Source: Saturnia japonica (Eukaryota; Arthropoda; Insecta; Lepidoptera; Saturniidae). Taken from it: 64,000 nucleotides of DNA. Each line of letters begins with the position of its first letter. Position 1 is the first letter of the stretch. The notes below the pieces were generated by a model that was given only the letters and a program-made list of their open reading frames with translations, did no database searches and was not told the origin of the DNA. Both the position numbers and the translations under genes were made by a program. Location of the stretch: assembly GCA_033032175.1 (NCBI GenBank), contig CM065320.1, positions 13,287,413 through 13,351,412 on the forward strand. The letters are read 5' to 3'. This document shows positions 1 through 10,869 of this stretch, piece by piece.

Positions 1-2636
1 TGTAATATTGGTAAGGATTGAATATGATAGCCAAACGCGCTATTTGCAATATTATAAAACGAAACTTAAATAAAGGAGAATCTAGTATTTGTCGTCGCAT
101 AAAAGTAATTCTTTGAAACCTTTCGGTCGCCAAAATTACGATAATATAAAATAAATTACTTTTTATATTAAAGAAGGAAAAATAATAAAATAATTATATC
201 ATCCAAAAAAATTCTGATGTACACTGTATTTTAAAAGTAGTTTAAAATCAGTAAAGATAAAATTCCTTTTAAAATTAAATATACAATAACAATACAATGA
301 TTTACAATAAAAAGCGGATCGAGTTCAAGAAAGAACAAAAATTACATGTAAGAAGTAAGCCGTCTGGCGTCAAGGGATCAGAATGAAGCAATCCTCCATA
401 ATGCAGTTTAAGTAAATGATAAAGTCGCCTCTGTATCGTATCTAAAAAGAAAATTCAAACACGAGTTAGTACTTAAAAAATATAGAGCCGAACGAAAAAT
501 GGAATATCTTGATTATTTACTTTTTTTATTTTATCATAAAGACTAATGCTTATCTCAACTACCGGTGTGGCTTAGTGACGAAGGATTTTCAATATCTGCA
601 TGGAAGTAAAACAGAGCAATAGAACATATTATGCTACTTTTTTATTTACAATATAATGTAATGTTGCCAACTTGTAGAGCCCGCGACTTCAATTACTGCA
701 TGGACTTCAGAATTGGATCTTTACCGACATAAAAAGTATTCTATATTTAACACATAAACTATACTAAATACTCTTGACAAAGTTTTTCTTTATTAATTAA
801 TTAAATTGGAATGAGTTTTACGAAACAAGATCTCACAACTGTAACCAATTGAATTGAGTTTTTGATTTTAATGTGTTTCATATCAGGCAAGTATCTTAAA
901 ACCAGTATCATATGATTTCAATTCGATAATAATTTCCTCCAACTTTTATCTAAAACTAAATTTTTCCTGTAAGTTTTACCTTCAAAAACATAAATATTGT
1001 AATTTTAACGCAAGTCGTAACAATTCTCTTTTAATTAGGTAACTTTATCCTTCATCAACAATGAGACATCTTATAAAAGCTACATTACGGAGTACATTAA
1101 GATCTTTATAATAGCAATGTACTCAAGGATATTGAAATTCTGAGAATTCTAACATTCCGATCTCGAGTATTCCAGTTTAAATAAACCTCAATGGAATGTT
1201 AGAAAAGAATTCTTTCTCATCTCCATCGGAGAAATTATAATACTCGGTAGCCGATGGGGATACAGTCTTTATTTGACTTTGTTTTAAATGTATATGGTAT
1301 TTGGATACAATTAAAAAAAAATGTATTATTATAAATTTCTGCTATTTTTCATATGGTGTAATAATAATAATATATTATTGGAGTCGTAAATCATTTTTAC
1401 GATATAATTTTTTGTAGCTACATTAGTGTAGACCGTGTCGCACCCAAAAGCGCCCACTTCTAGGCATAATATAACAGTATGGACCGCGTTCAATAATATA
1501 ATGAAAAATACAACAAAATAAACTAGAGCAAAACATTTGTCCATAAAATGAGCAATATGTAAAGTGTAAAGTATTATGTGTGTGTATTTTGTTTGGGTGT
1601 TAGAATGTGTTTTTCGAAGAGGGAATAAACGAATCTATGTTTTCTGCAAAAGTATATACTTGAATAAGATATAAGTTTGAAAGGGAATTAACTTTAATAC
1701 ATATTTAATTATTTCTTCAGTTTCCTCATAACTAAAAGTGAGAAGCCAAAGGTATGAAAAGTAATTTGGCATATCATAATTACATTAATTACGTATTAAT
1801 ATTACTGATATTTTTCATACATTATGGTGTCAAAAAATAATTTGTTATAATATGGTAATATTATGCATCTTTGGGACTGCTAATCTAACATGTTTGTAAA
1901 TTATTGTATTATTTATATAAATTATACGTGTGTTATTTGTTCGGAAGGGAAACTCGCGTGTGTAATTCCTTACATTTCTATACGCCGAGGAGCTAAAAAA
2001 GGAAAAATCACATACGTGGAACCACTTGATACTTTTAGGAGCCAAAAATTAATTCAGCCATATTGTGTATACTAATCTTAAAATACAGCAGGATTTCATT
2101 TATCACCTGTGAAACAGGAGTGATGAAAATACTTTTAATTTCCAGACCTATTGCGGTCAAATGCTAATCTTAAACATCAAAGGTAAATTGTAACTGAACT
2201 GAGAATTTAAATTTCTTGAAAGCAATTAAGTTCTTAACCTCTTACAGGTCATTAACCTCCAGTTAAAAAATGGTTACACAACAAAAAAGAGTATAGAAAT
2301 AATTATATACGTTTACAATTTTTCGTGCTAAACGAAATTCATTGGTAACAATAGTCAGCAATTACATAACATTGAAAACGGAAACCCTAACTGGCATATA
2401 CACGCCACTGCGAGCATAATACTGAACTATTAAAGAGGTCATTCGAGCAGTGAAACGTAGTCACAAAGGGAGCAAGCCACTTACGTGCACTTACTTGTTC
2501 TTTCTTGGCATTCTTTCAGATGTTTGATAGTGAGGCCGCGCTGGTCTTATAAGTACCTAATGCGATTGCTCAGTTAAATATAACGTGAAAAGCTTTTTTA
2601 ACTATATAAGAAATAAGATATTTTATCTAATATATT
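1..2636. other. Unassigned AT-rich stretch, no gene seen
   Basis: No open frame longer than about 70 codons and no protein motif is recognisable on either strand. Poly-A/T runs and simple AT-rich words dominate. The only ordered structure I could pick out is an inverted repeat at 1147-1158 / 1193-1204 (listed separately) and a smaller one near 1218-1261. Confidence 0.6.
1147..1204. repeat. Inverted repeat with 12-bp perfect arms
   Basis: The left arm ttctaacattcc (1147-1158) is the exact reverse complement of ggaatgttagaa (1193-1204), with a 34-nt spacer. Further outward, both sides carry gaattc-like sequence. It may be a decayed terminal-inverted-repeat element or a chance hairpin; nothing nearby decides. 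Confidence 0.5.
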
Positions 2637-2975
2637 TTAGTAATAATTAGAAATATCTGATTTTTTATACCATAAAGGTACACGTTTGACCTCAATCATA
2701 CCTTCTGTAGATGAAGTCGACGATGGAACGCGCTTACCCAATAGATGTCTATTCACTCTTCCCTTGAAATCTCCCAAGTTATATGTTGAAGGGAACACTG
2801 ACGTCACGGGAGAATTCCACTCAACAGCCGTTCGTATTATAAATGACGAACCGAAACGCTTCGTGTGAATCGGAGGAATGTCCACTACATACGGGTGAAA
2901 ACCCTCACGATATATAGTTGACCTCTGGTGGAATGGAGAGGGCGGAACTAAATCGTATAATTCCTGTGCACACTC
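2637..2975 (-). pseudogene. LINE ORF2 C-terminal fragment (CR1/jockey-like)
   Basis: On the minus strand a single frame stays open for 112 codons, from GAG at 2975 to a stop at 2637. The early part reads ECAQELYDLVPPSPFHQRS. The centre has the typical LINE ORF2 tail pattern: an RT-like arginine, then EWN, SVFP, YNLGDFKGRVNRHLLGKR. This arrangement (W-N, V-F-P, Y-x-L-x-x-F-K-x-x-V) is the conserved C-terminus after the reverse transcriptase thumb in CR1/jockey-type insect LINEs. The catalytic domains are absent, so this is a 5'-truncated dead copy. The region at 14640-14910 carries the same protein tail in a more decayed state. The clade name is an inference. Confidence 0.7.
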
Positions 2976-5260
2976 TCAAAAATGTGACTGCATTTATGCA
3001 AAGTACAGACTATGATGTTGAAATTCCGCGTAATCTTGATAAGAATGTTCATTTAAGTTCAGATTTATATTTATAGTAGGTATCTATGCCCAGTTTCTGA
3101 AGATCTCAGTTAAACGCTCATTAGTTATTGATCCAAAAAAATTATGCATAAGATAAACGTCGATTAACTGTCACTGCGTTTCTAAATACCTAGAAAGCCG
3201 ATCAATGTCCATTTCTTTATATCATCACTATATGGGTCTCTTCACAATTTCAAATCTAAAACTAATTTTATAATTGTAATTTGTGATTGATACTAATATT
3301 ATTATTAATATTATTTTTCTATAGTAAATAATAAGTGACCCAATATTGTTTTACATATAAAACATGATATGTCGCTATTTATCAAAGGCTGTGCTAGCAA
3401 CATCTTTATTAAAATTTCATACAACAAAAAAATGTTTGAAAAATGACAATACATGTTTTGTACTTGTATTTCGATTAAGTTTTATATTCATTAGTCTTTT
3501 TAGTATCATCTTTGTGCATATTCCCGTATTCTGTAAATTGTAAAAAAAACAATGCAAAGACTTATATTTTTATTTATTTAAAATGACAAGATTCTTCTGT
3601 AACTACCTAGAAAGCGTTTGAATACCATGAATGTGTATTTAAAACAGAATGTTTAGGTTTATTTTGATAGAAGAAACATCAAACAACATTAATTTATTGA
3701 ATAGATAAACGGCCCATTTTGGTCAGTTAAATTAAATCAAGTATATCTAAAGTTTGTCGTATAACGGTGTGTTCAGATAGGTACGCAATTTATGAGCATA
3801 GCGGCATGCTATGGAATAGATAAACTAAAGTTAAAAGTACCTCATAAACCCGGCATGTGAGTTATTCTAGTTTATACATAATATATTACTTGTATAAATA
3901 TGTAATTGATTTCTCGGAATTTTGCTACTATAAAAAAATCACTATTATTTATTTATAATTTATGCTCGATAATATGTCACACTTTAAAAGAACCTAAAAA
4001 TCGCAGATTCACTTTCACAATCTTCAGGGTTGATGAGCAAGTAATAAATATGTAGATTGTTGAAGCCGTTCACATTAACATGTATCTATTCAGGGCATCT
4101 ACCAACCAGCGAAGTAGGAATTACATCGCCACGCAAACGCGACGTTTAGCGCAAGTAACAATTTCCACGTTGGAAATTGTCCAAAGATAAACTCGTATTC
4201 AAGTTTCAATTAGCCGAACTATCGGTCGATCGTATGTGCTACTGCGGATGGCCGGAGATTGCTTTTCTAATTATGCAAGACGCTTCCAGCTAATCGAGCT
4301 AGCCGTGTTATTTGTCTTTGTGATACTCACTGCCATTTTCACTTGACCAACATATATGTGTATTTATTTTAGTTATCTAAATATTCTTGTGTATATTTCT
4401 TATACATCGTGATTCAATAAGGACATTGGTTTGCTTAATATGGTTTAATAAAAATACCTGGATTAATGGCTAAAAGAAGCCACCCGGTTTTTTTTTAGTT
4501 CGCGGAATACGTCTTTACTTGTATACTATATATTCGATAATTGTCTAGCTGTAAGCTTATAAATAATCTAGCCATATTTAAAGCTGTTGATAAATCTGCG
4601 GTTATGTCTATTAAATAAGCTAATCATGATCGCCGGCAGCTGCTCGTGCATCTTGATCACAGTTTTTCAATCCAGATAGTTTATAAACCTCAGAAAATGT
4701 TATCGTTCGATTGCTTAAATTTTTGTATCATTGTACTGATTATACAGTATTTATCCCATTAACGTAATTAATAAAAGTATTTGAATATTTAACAACGAAA
4801 ATCACCGCAGAATATTTCAAAGTAGGGTAATAAAAACAGAAAATATTTACTCTTTCAGGCATAAAGCTCGTCTTTCAGATAGCGTTAATAGCTCCTTGTA
4901 TATTTTGTTCCCTTTGTTTTGATACTGCAACAAAATACAACTCCAGGTAGGTAAGAAATATTTTCTTAGAATTAAAAAGAGTTAATTAAACAGTGAACTT
5001 TCTGAATTGTTTACTAATTGTATTAAAAGCCGTTTGTTCATTAAGATCTCTAGTTTTAAAAGTAACGTGTTTTTCTTAGTTTATGAATGCTTTTGTAAAC
5101 TGATTTTACTAACTTGTTTTTTTTTTCTATAACACAAATCTACGGGCTCTTGGTCCACACCTTTTTTTAAGTGTGTGCTTTTATAAATATTAAACATTAA
5201 AAATTGTTATGAAAAAAGATGCTCTTGCAAAAGATGCAGCTATGTACCATAACTAAGTGA
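2976..5260. other. Unassigned stretch with one GC-richer patch
   Basis: Mostly AT-rich DNA without recognisable repeats or coding. The part from about 4090 to 4320 is noticeably less AT-biased and looks single-copy within the window. It contains a near-perfect palindrome (4158-4180) and a 32-codon ATG frame (4248-4346). It could be a conserved non-coding block or a small exon; no evidence here decides. Confidence 0.5.
4158..4180. repeat. 10-bp-arm palindrome
   Basis: acaatttcca and tggaaattgt are exact reverse complements separated by cgt. It lies in the single-copy, GC-richer patch. A factor-binding palindrome and a chance hairpin are both possible. Confidence 0.55.
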
Positions 5261-5271
5261 GCCTTATTTTA

Positions 5272-5348
5272 CAAGTTCGGTGAAGCTGTAAAAGCCGCAG
5301 CGGCTTCAGGGCCCCTAAGGCTAACAGTGTAGTCTGTTCTAAAAAAAA
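5272..5348 (+). mobile_element. Poly-A retroposon, 5'-truncated 77-bp copy
   Basis: A 77-bp insertion in sense orientation ending in an A8 tail. It is flanked by perfect 11-bp direct repeats GCCTTATTTTA (5261-5271 and 5349-5359), the target-site duplication. The body, gaagctgtaaaagccgcagc followed by ggcttcagggcccctaaggc, matches the reverse complement of the start of the insertions at 39064, 43248 and 57309. All four share the same 3' end but differ in length, as expected for target-primed reverse transcription with 5' truncation. It is non-coding and non-autonomous; the driving LINE is not identified. Confidence 0.8.
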
Positions 5349-5359
5349 GCCTTATTTTA

Positions 5360-6460
5360 GTACCTATAACTAATAACGAAACTTATCAGTTATTACTTAA
5401 TTACATATAAATTGTTATACACTGTTGCTTATTACTATTAATTGTAATTGTGTTTGTGTGTTTGGTTTACACTGAAGGCGAGGTTTGGGAAATAATGAAC
5501 TTGATGACGTTCTCGTCCCTGTGTTTTAAAGCCATCATCAGGTTATTATGACGGATAATCCAGACGGATGAATCTGCCACTGAACTTCGTGATTTGACGC
5601 TAGAACTGTTTGATAACGATCTACTTACCTTTCAGCCACAGTCACATCAGATTTTAAATGACGATTAGGCTGATGCTGATTATCACCTTCTACCATGTGC
5701 TTGTGACAAACAACTTTCAGCCAACTACAACAGACGAGTTCACACCCGCTTTCAATGTATATTTACAATGGAAACTTCTACTTAGTTGTTCATAATGTAG
5801 TGGATTTTTAATGAAAATAAATATTTAGTTAGTGAAAACTTTTACCGTCTTAAATAAATAAATAAATCCTTGAAAAAAAAAGAAAGTATTAAAGCAAAAC
5901 AAAGATATTTTTGTATCTCAAAAAACATTAATCACCTAAAAACCAATTAAATTGGTTTACCGAACTAAGTTCTGAAACAAAACCCAATTTCGAATAGATT
6001 CGTGAGTCAGCATGAAAAAAAGTAGGGCATCAACATAGAATTATGAACTTAGCGTGTTAGAGTAGTGAGCGGACTTTATTACTCTATGGGCATCAAATTA
6101 ATTTCAAAAGGCTAGAATGCGAAGCCAGTTTGACATGACCATCTCCACCTCCCGCGCAGATTTATAAATATGACGTCAGAGGGGGTCGTGAGAAGTGTCC
6201 GTGGATTCGATCACAATGGCGTTCGAGCTAAATGAAGCTTAGAGCTTCAATAGGGTGCGACGTGTAATCAGTAACAAAGAGTTTCGCTTTACTATACCCA
6301 TATTATCATATCGTTCGTAAAATTGTTTATTTGTTTTTAATTTTTTTTTAAGGCCGTGTCTACTTTCATTTATCTTATAAATCAAAATCTTGTGTGCATG
6401 TGTTAGTGATCTTGTATCTTCTGAAATACTTAGATTAAGTTGTATAAGATTATGGGTGTA
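5360..6460. other. Unassigned stretch
   Basis: No coding frame or clear repeat recognised. It contains a TATA/CRE-like cluster near 6163-6178, listed separately. Confidence 0.5.
6163..6178 (+). promoter_or_regulatory. TATA-like box abutting a CRE palindrome (candidate)
   Basis: tataaata (6163-6170) is immediately followed by the perfect palindrome TGACGTCA (6171-6178), the consensus site for CREB/ATF bZIP dimers. About 37 bp downstream is cacaATGGCG, a reasonable start context, but its frame stops after eight residues. No downstream gene is visible, so promoter function is speculative. Confidence 0.2.
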
Positions 6461-6464
6461 GAAT

Positions 6465-6625
6465 TACTTCTTCAGCATTGAGACGCCCAAGTTAACCTCA
6501 CCTGTACGTTGTGCACCCTGCTGGGCAAAGAACGAGGAAATGACGATAGTGGGGTGGTAGGGCTGTTTTGCCCGACTGGATCGCGACCACCATGCTTGTG
6601 ATGAAAAACCTGACATAGTGACTCA
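6465..6625. repeat. Dispersed repeat, shared with 31310-31445
   Basis: Shares ordered blocks with 31310-31445: gagacg near the start, then caacctcacc-type sequence, a ggggtgg tract, tcgcgaccaccatgc, gtgatgaaaa and acatagtga. Part of it (ggggtggtaggg, gcgaccac) recurs near 19405-19425. Likely a decayed TE tail of unknown class. Confidence 0.55.
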
Positions 6626-6659
6626 CTTTTGCATGTCGCGTTTTATGTGTATATCCAGT

Positions 6660-6785
6660 TAAATTAATACAGGCTTGGATGACAGCGGCGACCGTCGATT
6701 GATTATGATCTCTCGGTGGTCACCGTTATGTATGGATTGTACTGTGGTTACCATAAGGGACAGTACCGTCAATTAACCGTGCTAC
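6660..6785 (+). repeat. LINE 3'-end remnant (same family as 23803 and 36456)
   Basis: Carries gcggcgaccgt, gatctctcggtggtcaccgt, a gtactg..ggttacc block and gggacagtaccgtca. The same blocks in the same order follow the ORF2 C-termini at 23803-24180 and 36456-36905. Only the end of the coding region and the 3' UTR remain. Confidence 0.65.
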
Positions 6786-7029
6786 TATAAAAACAATCAT
6801 ATTTACATAATATGTTTATTTATCGAGACGATGGTTATAGATATGTTAGGGTCCGATAGATGGCGCTGTGTTCGAGCCATTAACTTATGAAAAGGATTAA
6901 ACAACGTCTGCTGCCCAGTTAGCTTATCACACAATTTTGAGGTTCGTTTATTTATAGTACAAACATATTTTCTGTACGTAGCTTCTTCCAAATTCCTAAT
7001 AAACTTTAACATCAAATTATAATTACAAC

Positions 7030-8300
7030 CTTTTCTACAAATGTATTATAAAATAAAATTACAATTACGCATTAAAGTAAAAAATAAAGTCCATTTTTTA
7101 TTACGTAATATAAAATGTAAATACTCAATAATTACAATATAATATTAAATTATAATATCGTAGATTTGAACAGACTAGACGTTCTAAGCTCATGACGTTT
7201 TTTTAATTAGGATATAATGGGCGTAATTAAAAATAAAGTAGTTCCAATTAGGCCCTTTATACTTCATAAGTACAAATATATGTATGTGCTATTAACCGCG
7301 TGATTGAAAGGTACATGGGCTAAAATTTTACTTTATTTATTTGGACCGCCAGTGGTCAGTGTATTAAACGGGATTTAAAAAAAACAGTGTCAAGGATGGA
7401 ATGCACTAATAGACATGAATATTTGAAACAATACAAAAATTTAACAAATTTCAAATAACGCAGAATTATTACAGATTATGTCAATTAACTAGGTAAGTAT
7501 AAAAAAAAATGAAATGTAATAAAAATCATCAAATTCATATACATATAAAAATTACTAAGAAAAAGAATATAAATCACTAAATGTCAAAAAATTATACAAG
7601 CGAGAACACTAGTCCCAGTAACTTGCCATTGTTAATCCAACATGCACTTGTAGACATAAATATTTGAAACCGACATAAATAAAAAAGGTAAAAAAATAAT
7701 CAGGCAAAACAAAATTATTAGATATTTGTCAAATTAACTAAGTTACCAAAGTAATAACCAATTTAAAAGAGTTAAAAATCGTCAATGTCAAATGCATATA
7801 AAAAAATGTCAAAGAAAAGAATAACCAAAAATATTGTATTCAATAATATTTAATGAATACGTCCTTAAATAAAATAGGTATTTCTTTCCTTTTACTCAAA
7901 AAGTAATTTTTACAAGGATTTTTATTTTCGTATTATTATTTCAATAGAGAATTTCTTATTATACCCACATAGAATACTTTTTCAGATGATTTATAACATT
8001 TTATCAGAAGTTTTTATATAAATTAACTGGGCGACAGAAATAGATAAAGACATAACCAAGTAAAGTTGGAAAGTAAAATAGCTAAATATAATATACCTAC
8101 GCATATTTTACATGGATTTGCTCACTGAAAAGTTTTTTAAAGGTAATAAAAATTGAACATAACATTTTTAATAGGCGTTACCGGTCTAACTCAAGCATAG
8201 GTGGTTGGAAGAATTTAGTTCATATATTTTTTATCCAACTGGTTTATTTAAAGTTTGATTTTGAAGTTATCGAGTGTTTTTCACTAACATAATTAACCCA
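7030..8300. other. Unassigned AT-rich stretch
   Basis: Very AT-rich with short A and T runs. Loosely repeated words (acatgaatatttgaaa near 7415, acataaatatttgaaa near 7656) suggest a faint direct repeat of about 240 bp between 7380-7560 and 7620-7810, too diverged to define. No coding seen. Confidence 0.45.
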
Positions 8301-8311
8301 TATCTAGTACA

Positions 8312-8822
8312 TCTATACAATTGATAAAATTGAAGTGTTTTTTTTTAATGTCAAAATAGCAGTTTTTTACTGAATGCATATGAAAGAATAAACGACACAT
8401 GTAACAAAAACCCCATTTTTTAAATTTTTGTCTGGATGTCTGTTTGTTCCGGGTAATCTCCGTAACTGTTGGACCGATTTTGATGGAACTTTAACTGATA
8501 GATAGCTGATGATATAGGGAATAACTTAGGTTACTTTTATTTTAGAAAATGAATTAGGGTTCCGCACAAATATAAAAAAACTGGTCATGGTGAATCAATT
8601 CGGGCGCATAAATGGCTTATGTTGAGTAAAGCATAAGAGATATAGCAAATTAATGTACTACTTAGTCATAGGCATTAAACATACCTATAAAAAAGTCTGT
8701 AAGAGTATACATCTATCTTCTAAGGAACACCCACGATAAGCATTTTTGTCTTTAAAATAGCTGGGAGCGGGGGACCAAGATTCACGCGGACATTCTGTGA
8801 GCGAAGCCACGGGCACAGCTAG
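8312..8822 (+). mobile_element. Helitron-like repeat, family H, copy 1
   Basis: About 511 bp beginning TCTATACAATTGATAAAATT and ending gggcacagCTAG followed by T. Internal landmarks recur in all copies: ttttttactgaatgcatatg, aatctccg..ctgttggaccgat, gatagctgatgatatagg, attagggttccgc, gggcgc..aaatggctta, cataagagatatag and aagcatttttgtc. Other copies are at 19502 (reverse), 35519 (reverse), 38826 (interrupted) and 44486 (forward). The 5' TC, 3' CTAG and A/T target are the terminal hallmarks of Helitrons, but no strong terminal hairpin is visible, so the class is tentative. No protein is encoded. Confidence 0.6.
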
Positions 8823-8934
8823 TAATCTTATATTATCAAGAGCAGCCCGTACTGAGGCGTCACAATTTGAAAAGTCCCTACACCACACTACCTAAAAAAT
8901 GTGGTCTTATACCGAAGGGCTCATATGTTAATTT

Positions 8935-9225
8935 TTTTTTTCTCAAACAATTATACATCACACCTTATGGTAAGCGGCTACTGTAACCTATAGCCATTTG
9001 TAATACCATAGGTATTAACTAGGTTAACTATTAATTAGGCTTGGTCTCAACTAGCGCGTTGCCTACTCCAAAGAGCTCTGGAAACCCTACTAACTGCAGT
9101 AATACAACACAAGGTTGTTTGACTGCGATCTTCTGTAGGATCGAGGCATTCCATCAGTCAGCCTCCCCTTAGTAGAGATAAATCCCCAAAGAGTTTTCTC
9201 TATTCCCTACCTCCCTTAATAAATA
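8935..9225. repeat. Dispersed LINE-tail-like repeat
   Basis: After a T run comes tggtaagcggctactgtaac, a c..cct.taatacc block, gcgcgttgcc, ctctggaaaccctac and gatcgaggcattcc. Similar gttaagcggttaccgcagcc and gcgcgttgtcgaccc blocks recur at 29290-29365. These are probably the 3' ends of a LINE. No coding remains. Confidence 0.5.
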
Positions 9226-9589
9226 TAATAATAATAAATATGGGTACACAATTTCACACACGGCCATTAAATTTCAAACTAAGCAAAGCTTGTATTATGT
9301 TAACTGAACAGCTGATATAAGTATGTACATACATTTATAGATATACTAACAATTATACTAATTACACAAAATTCAGTCATAGGCGGGGATCGATCGAATA
9401 AAAATCTATACTTAATTAATTAAAACTCAAGAGATTGTTTATTTGTTTGAACGCGCTAATCTCTGGAACCACTAATAAGAAGTGAAAAATTATTTTTACA
9501 TCTTATAACATGTTCATTGATGATGTTTATGGGTTATATAACTTGAAGCTAATATTTTGAGGTGAGGTGCAGTGGACATAAACATAAAA

Positions 9590-9726
9590 CAGTAAGCTGT
9601 AGGCAAGTACGGGAAGTGAGAACAACGATATGCAAGAGGAGTGTGCTACCGGCGCGGCGCGGCGCGGCGGCGCGATGAAAGATGGTCGAATAAATGTAAT
9701 ACGGTGAAACCGTGGGGCACAACTAG
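9590..9726 (+). repeat. Short GC-run repeat ending CTAG, family G
   Basis: Contains ggcaagtacggga, then a simple GC run (ggcgcggcgcggcgcgg), gcgatgaaagatgg, and ends aaaccgtggggcacaaCTAG. A second copy with the same order is at 44350-44478, ending CTAG|T directly before a family H copy. A remnant of its last 20 bp sits at about 38797-38816. The shared gggcacagctag end suggests the same enzyme system as family H. Confidence 0.55.
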
Positions 9727-10160
9727 TAACTTCAAAATAATACACATATTTCCAAGCTTTCGACAATGTTACAAATTGTCATATTTATTTACGTAACGTA
9801 ACGTGATTTGTATATACGTTGGAGGAGGAAATAACTTGTCACGTGTTTCCGCGTCGAAGGTTTGGACGACTTCAGGAAAAATTCAATGCGCATTCATAAA
9901 CAAAGTCTATTTAGGTGCGATATTTCGAAATAAATAAATTTTGTAATAAAAAAAATACTTTACCTACATGTATAGATACCATAAAATAATTAAAAAAAAA
10001 ATCAAATAGTTGTATGAATCGTTAGTTTAAAATCAGTCTACAGAGATTATAAACTATCCATAGATTGTGAACGGACACCATATAATTATTTAGAATATTG
10101 TCTATTATGCATATTAAATCATAACACTAGAACTTGTAAAATTACAGTTTTTAAGGGCTG

Positions 10161-10271
10161 AATTTTGTTTCTGGTCCTTGCTAAACGCCGCGCTGTCGCG
10201 CTTGCATCGCTCGCTCGGCTCGTGCGTTATAATCGCAGTTTCAACTAAACCTAATCAATTCAGTGCGCAAC
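10161..10271 (+). repeat. CpG-rich inverted-pair segment, left copy
   Basis: A 111-bp block with an unusually CpG-dense core (gcgcttgcatcgctcgctcg) followed by cagtttcaact, aacctaa and aattcagtgcgc. Its reverse complement is at 13391-13499 with clear colinear identity, about 3.1 kb away. The tcagtgcg near its right side fits an arthropod initiator, so a LINE or LTR promoter end is possible, but the class is unknown. Confidence 0.65.
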
Positions 10272-10544
10272 TAACAACATGTTAACTAATCTAAGTGTTA
10301 GATTGCAAACTTTACCGCACACTATCAACTATCACTAATGATTATAAACTATCGATCAGACTATTAACGTGCATAACATATAAAGACACTGTCCTTACTG
10401 ACTTATCATCGTCCAGCTCAAAATACTTTGTTGTTGTAGAAGTAAAAGAAAATATTTCTTAAAATCAACTAAAAGGATGAAACACAATAGCAAAGTTTTC
10501 ATGCAAAATGATATTTTTCGAGCCAGATTATATATTTTAATTAT

Positions 10545-10860
10545 AGACTATTTTCTGTTTGACATTTGCAGTATAAACCTAAACAATGAATATTATATCA
10601 CTTGCTGTCACTTTTCATTGAGTGACAATGTCAATATTTTGTTGGGGGGTCTAAGTTCAATGGCAGTAGTCAGGTTAGGATTTGCAGTATTAATTTATTT
10701 TATTTAATATATTAATTAGTAATAGATATTATAGATAAATTTTAGCTTTCTGCACTCCTTCTCCATGTAAACTTTAACCATTCCAAATCTCACAGGCTTC
10801 CTCCGTTCACGCAATACGCTTAAAAAGGGGTACAAAGTTTTTGCTTCACGTATTAATATA
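10545..10860 (+). repeat. Dispersed repeat family F, copy 1
   Basis: About 315 bp with ordered landmarks seen in five copies: gactattttctgtttgacat, cttgctgtcactttt, gtgacaatgtcaatattt, a ttcaatggca block, ttagctttctgcactccttc and ttttgcttcacgtatt. Other copies are at 25803 (reverse), 40895 (reverse, internally deleted), 45958 (forward) and 54392 (reverse). The gcgatcg..CTAGT end, seen best at 54661, may be Helitron-like. It has no TIR and no coding capacity. Confidence 0.65.
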
Positions 10861-10869
10861 ATGCTGATC

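Noticed and set aside
10477..10707. 76-codon hydrophobic frame
   Set aside because: Mostly inside repeat family F, whose other copies do not keep the frame.
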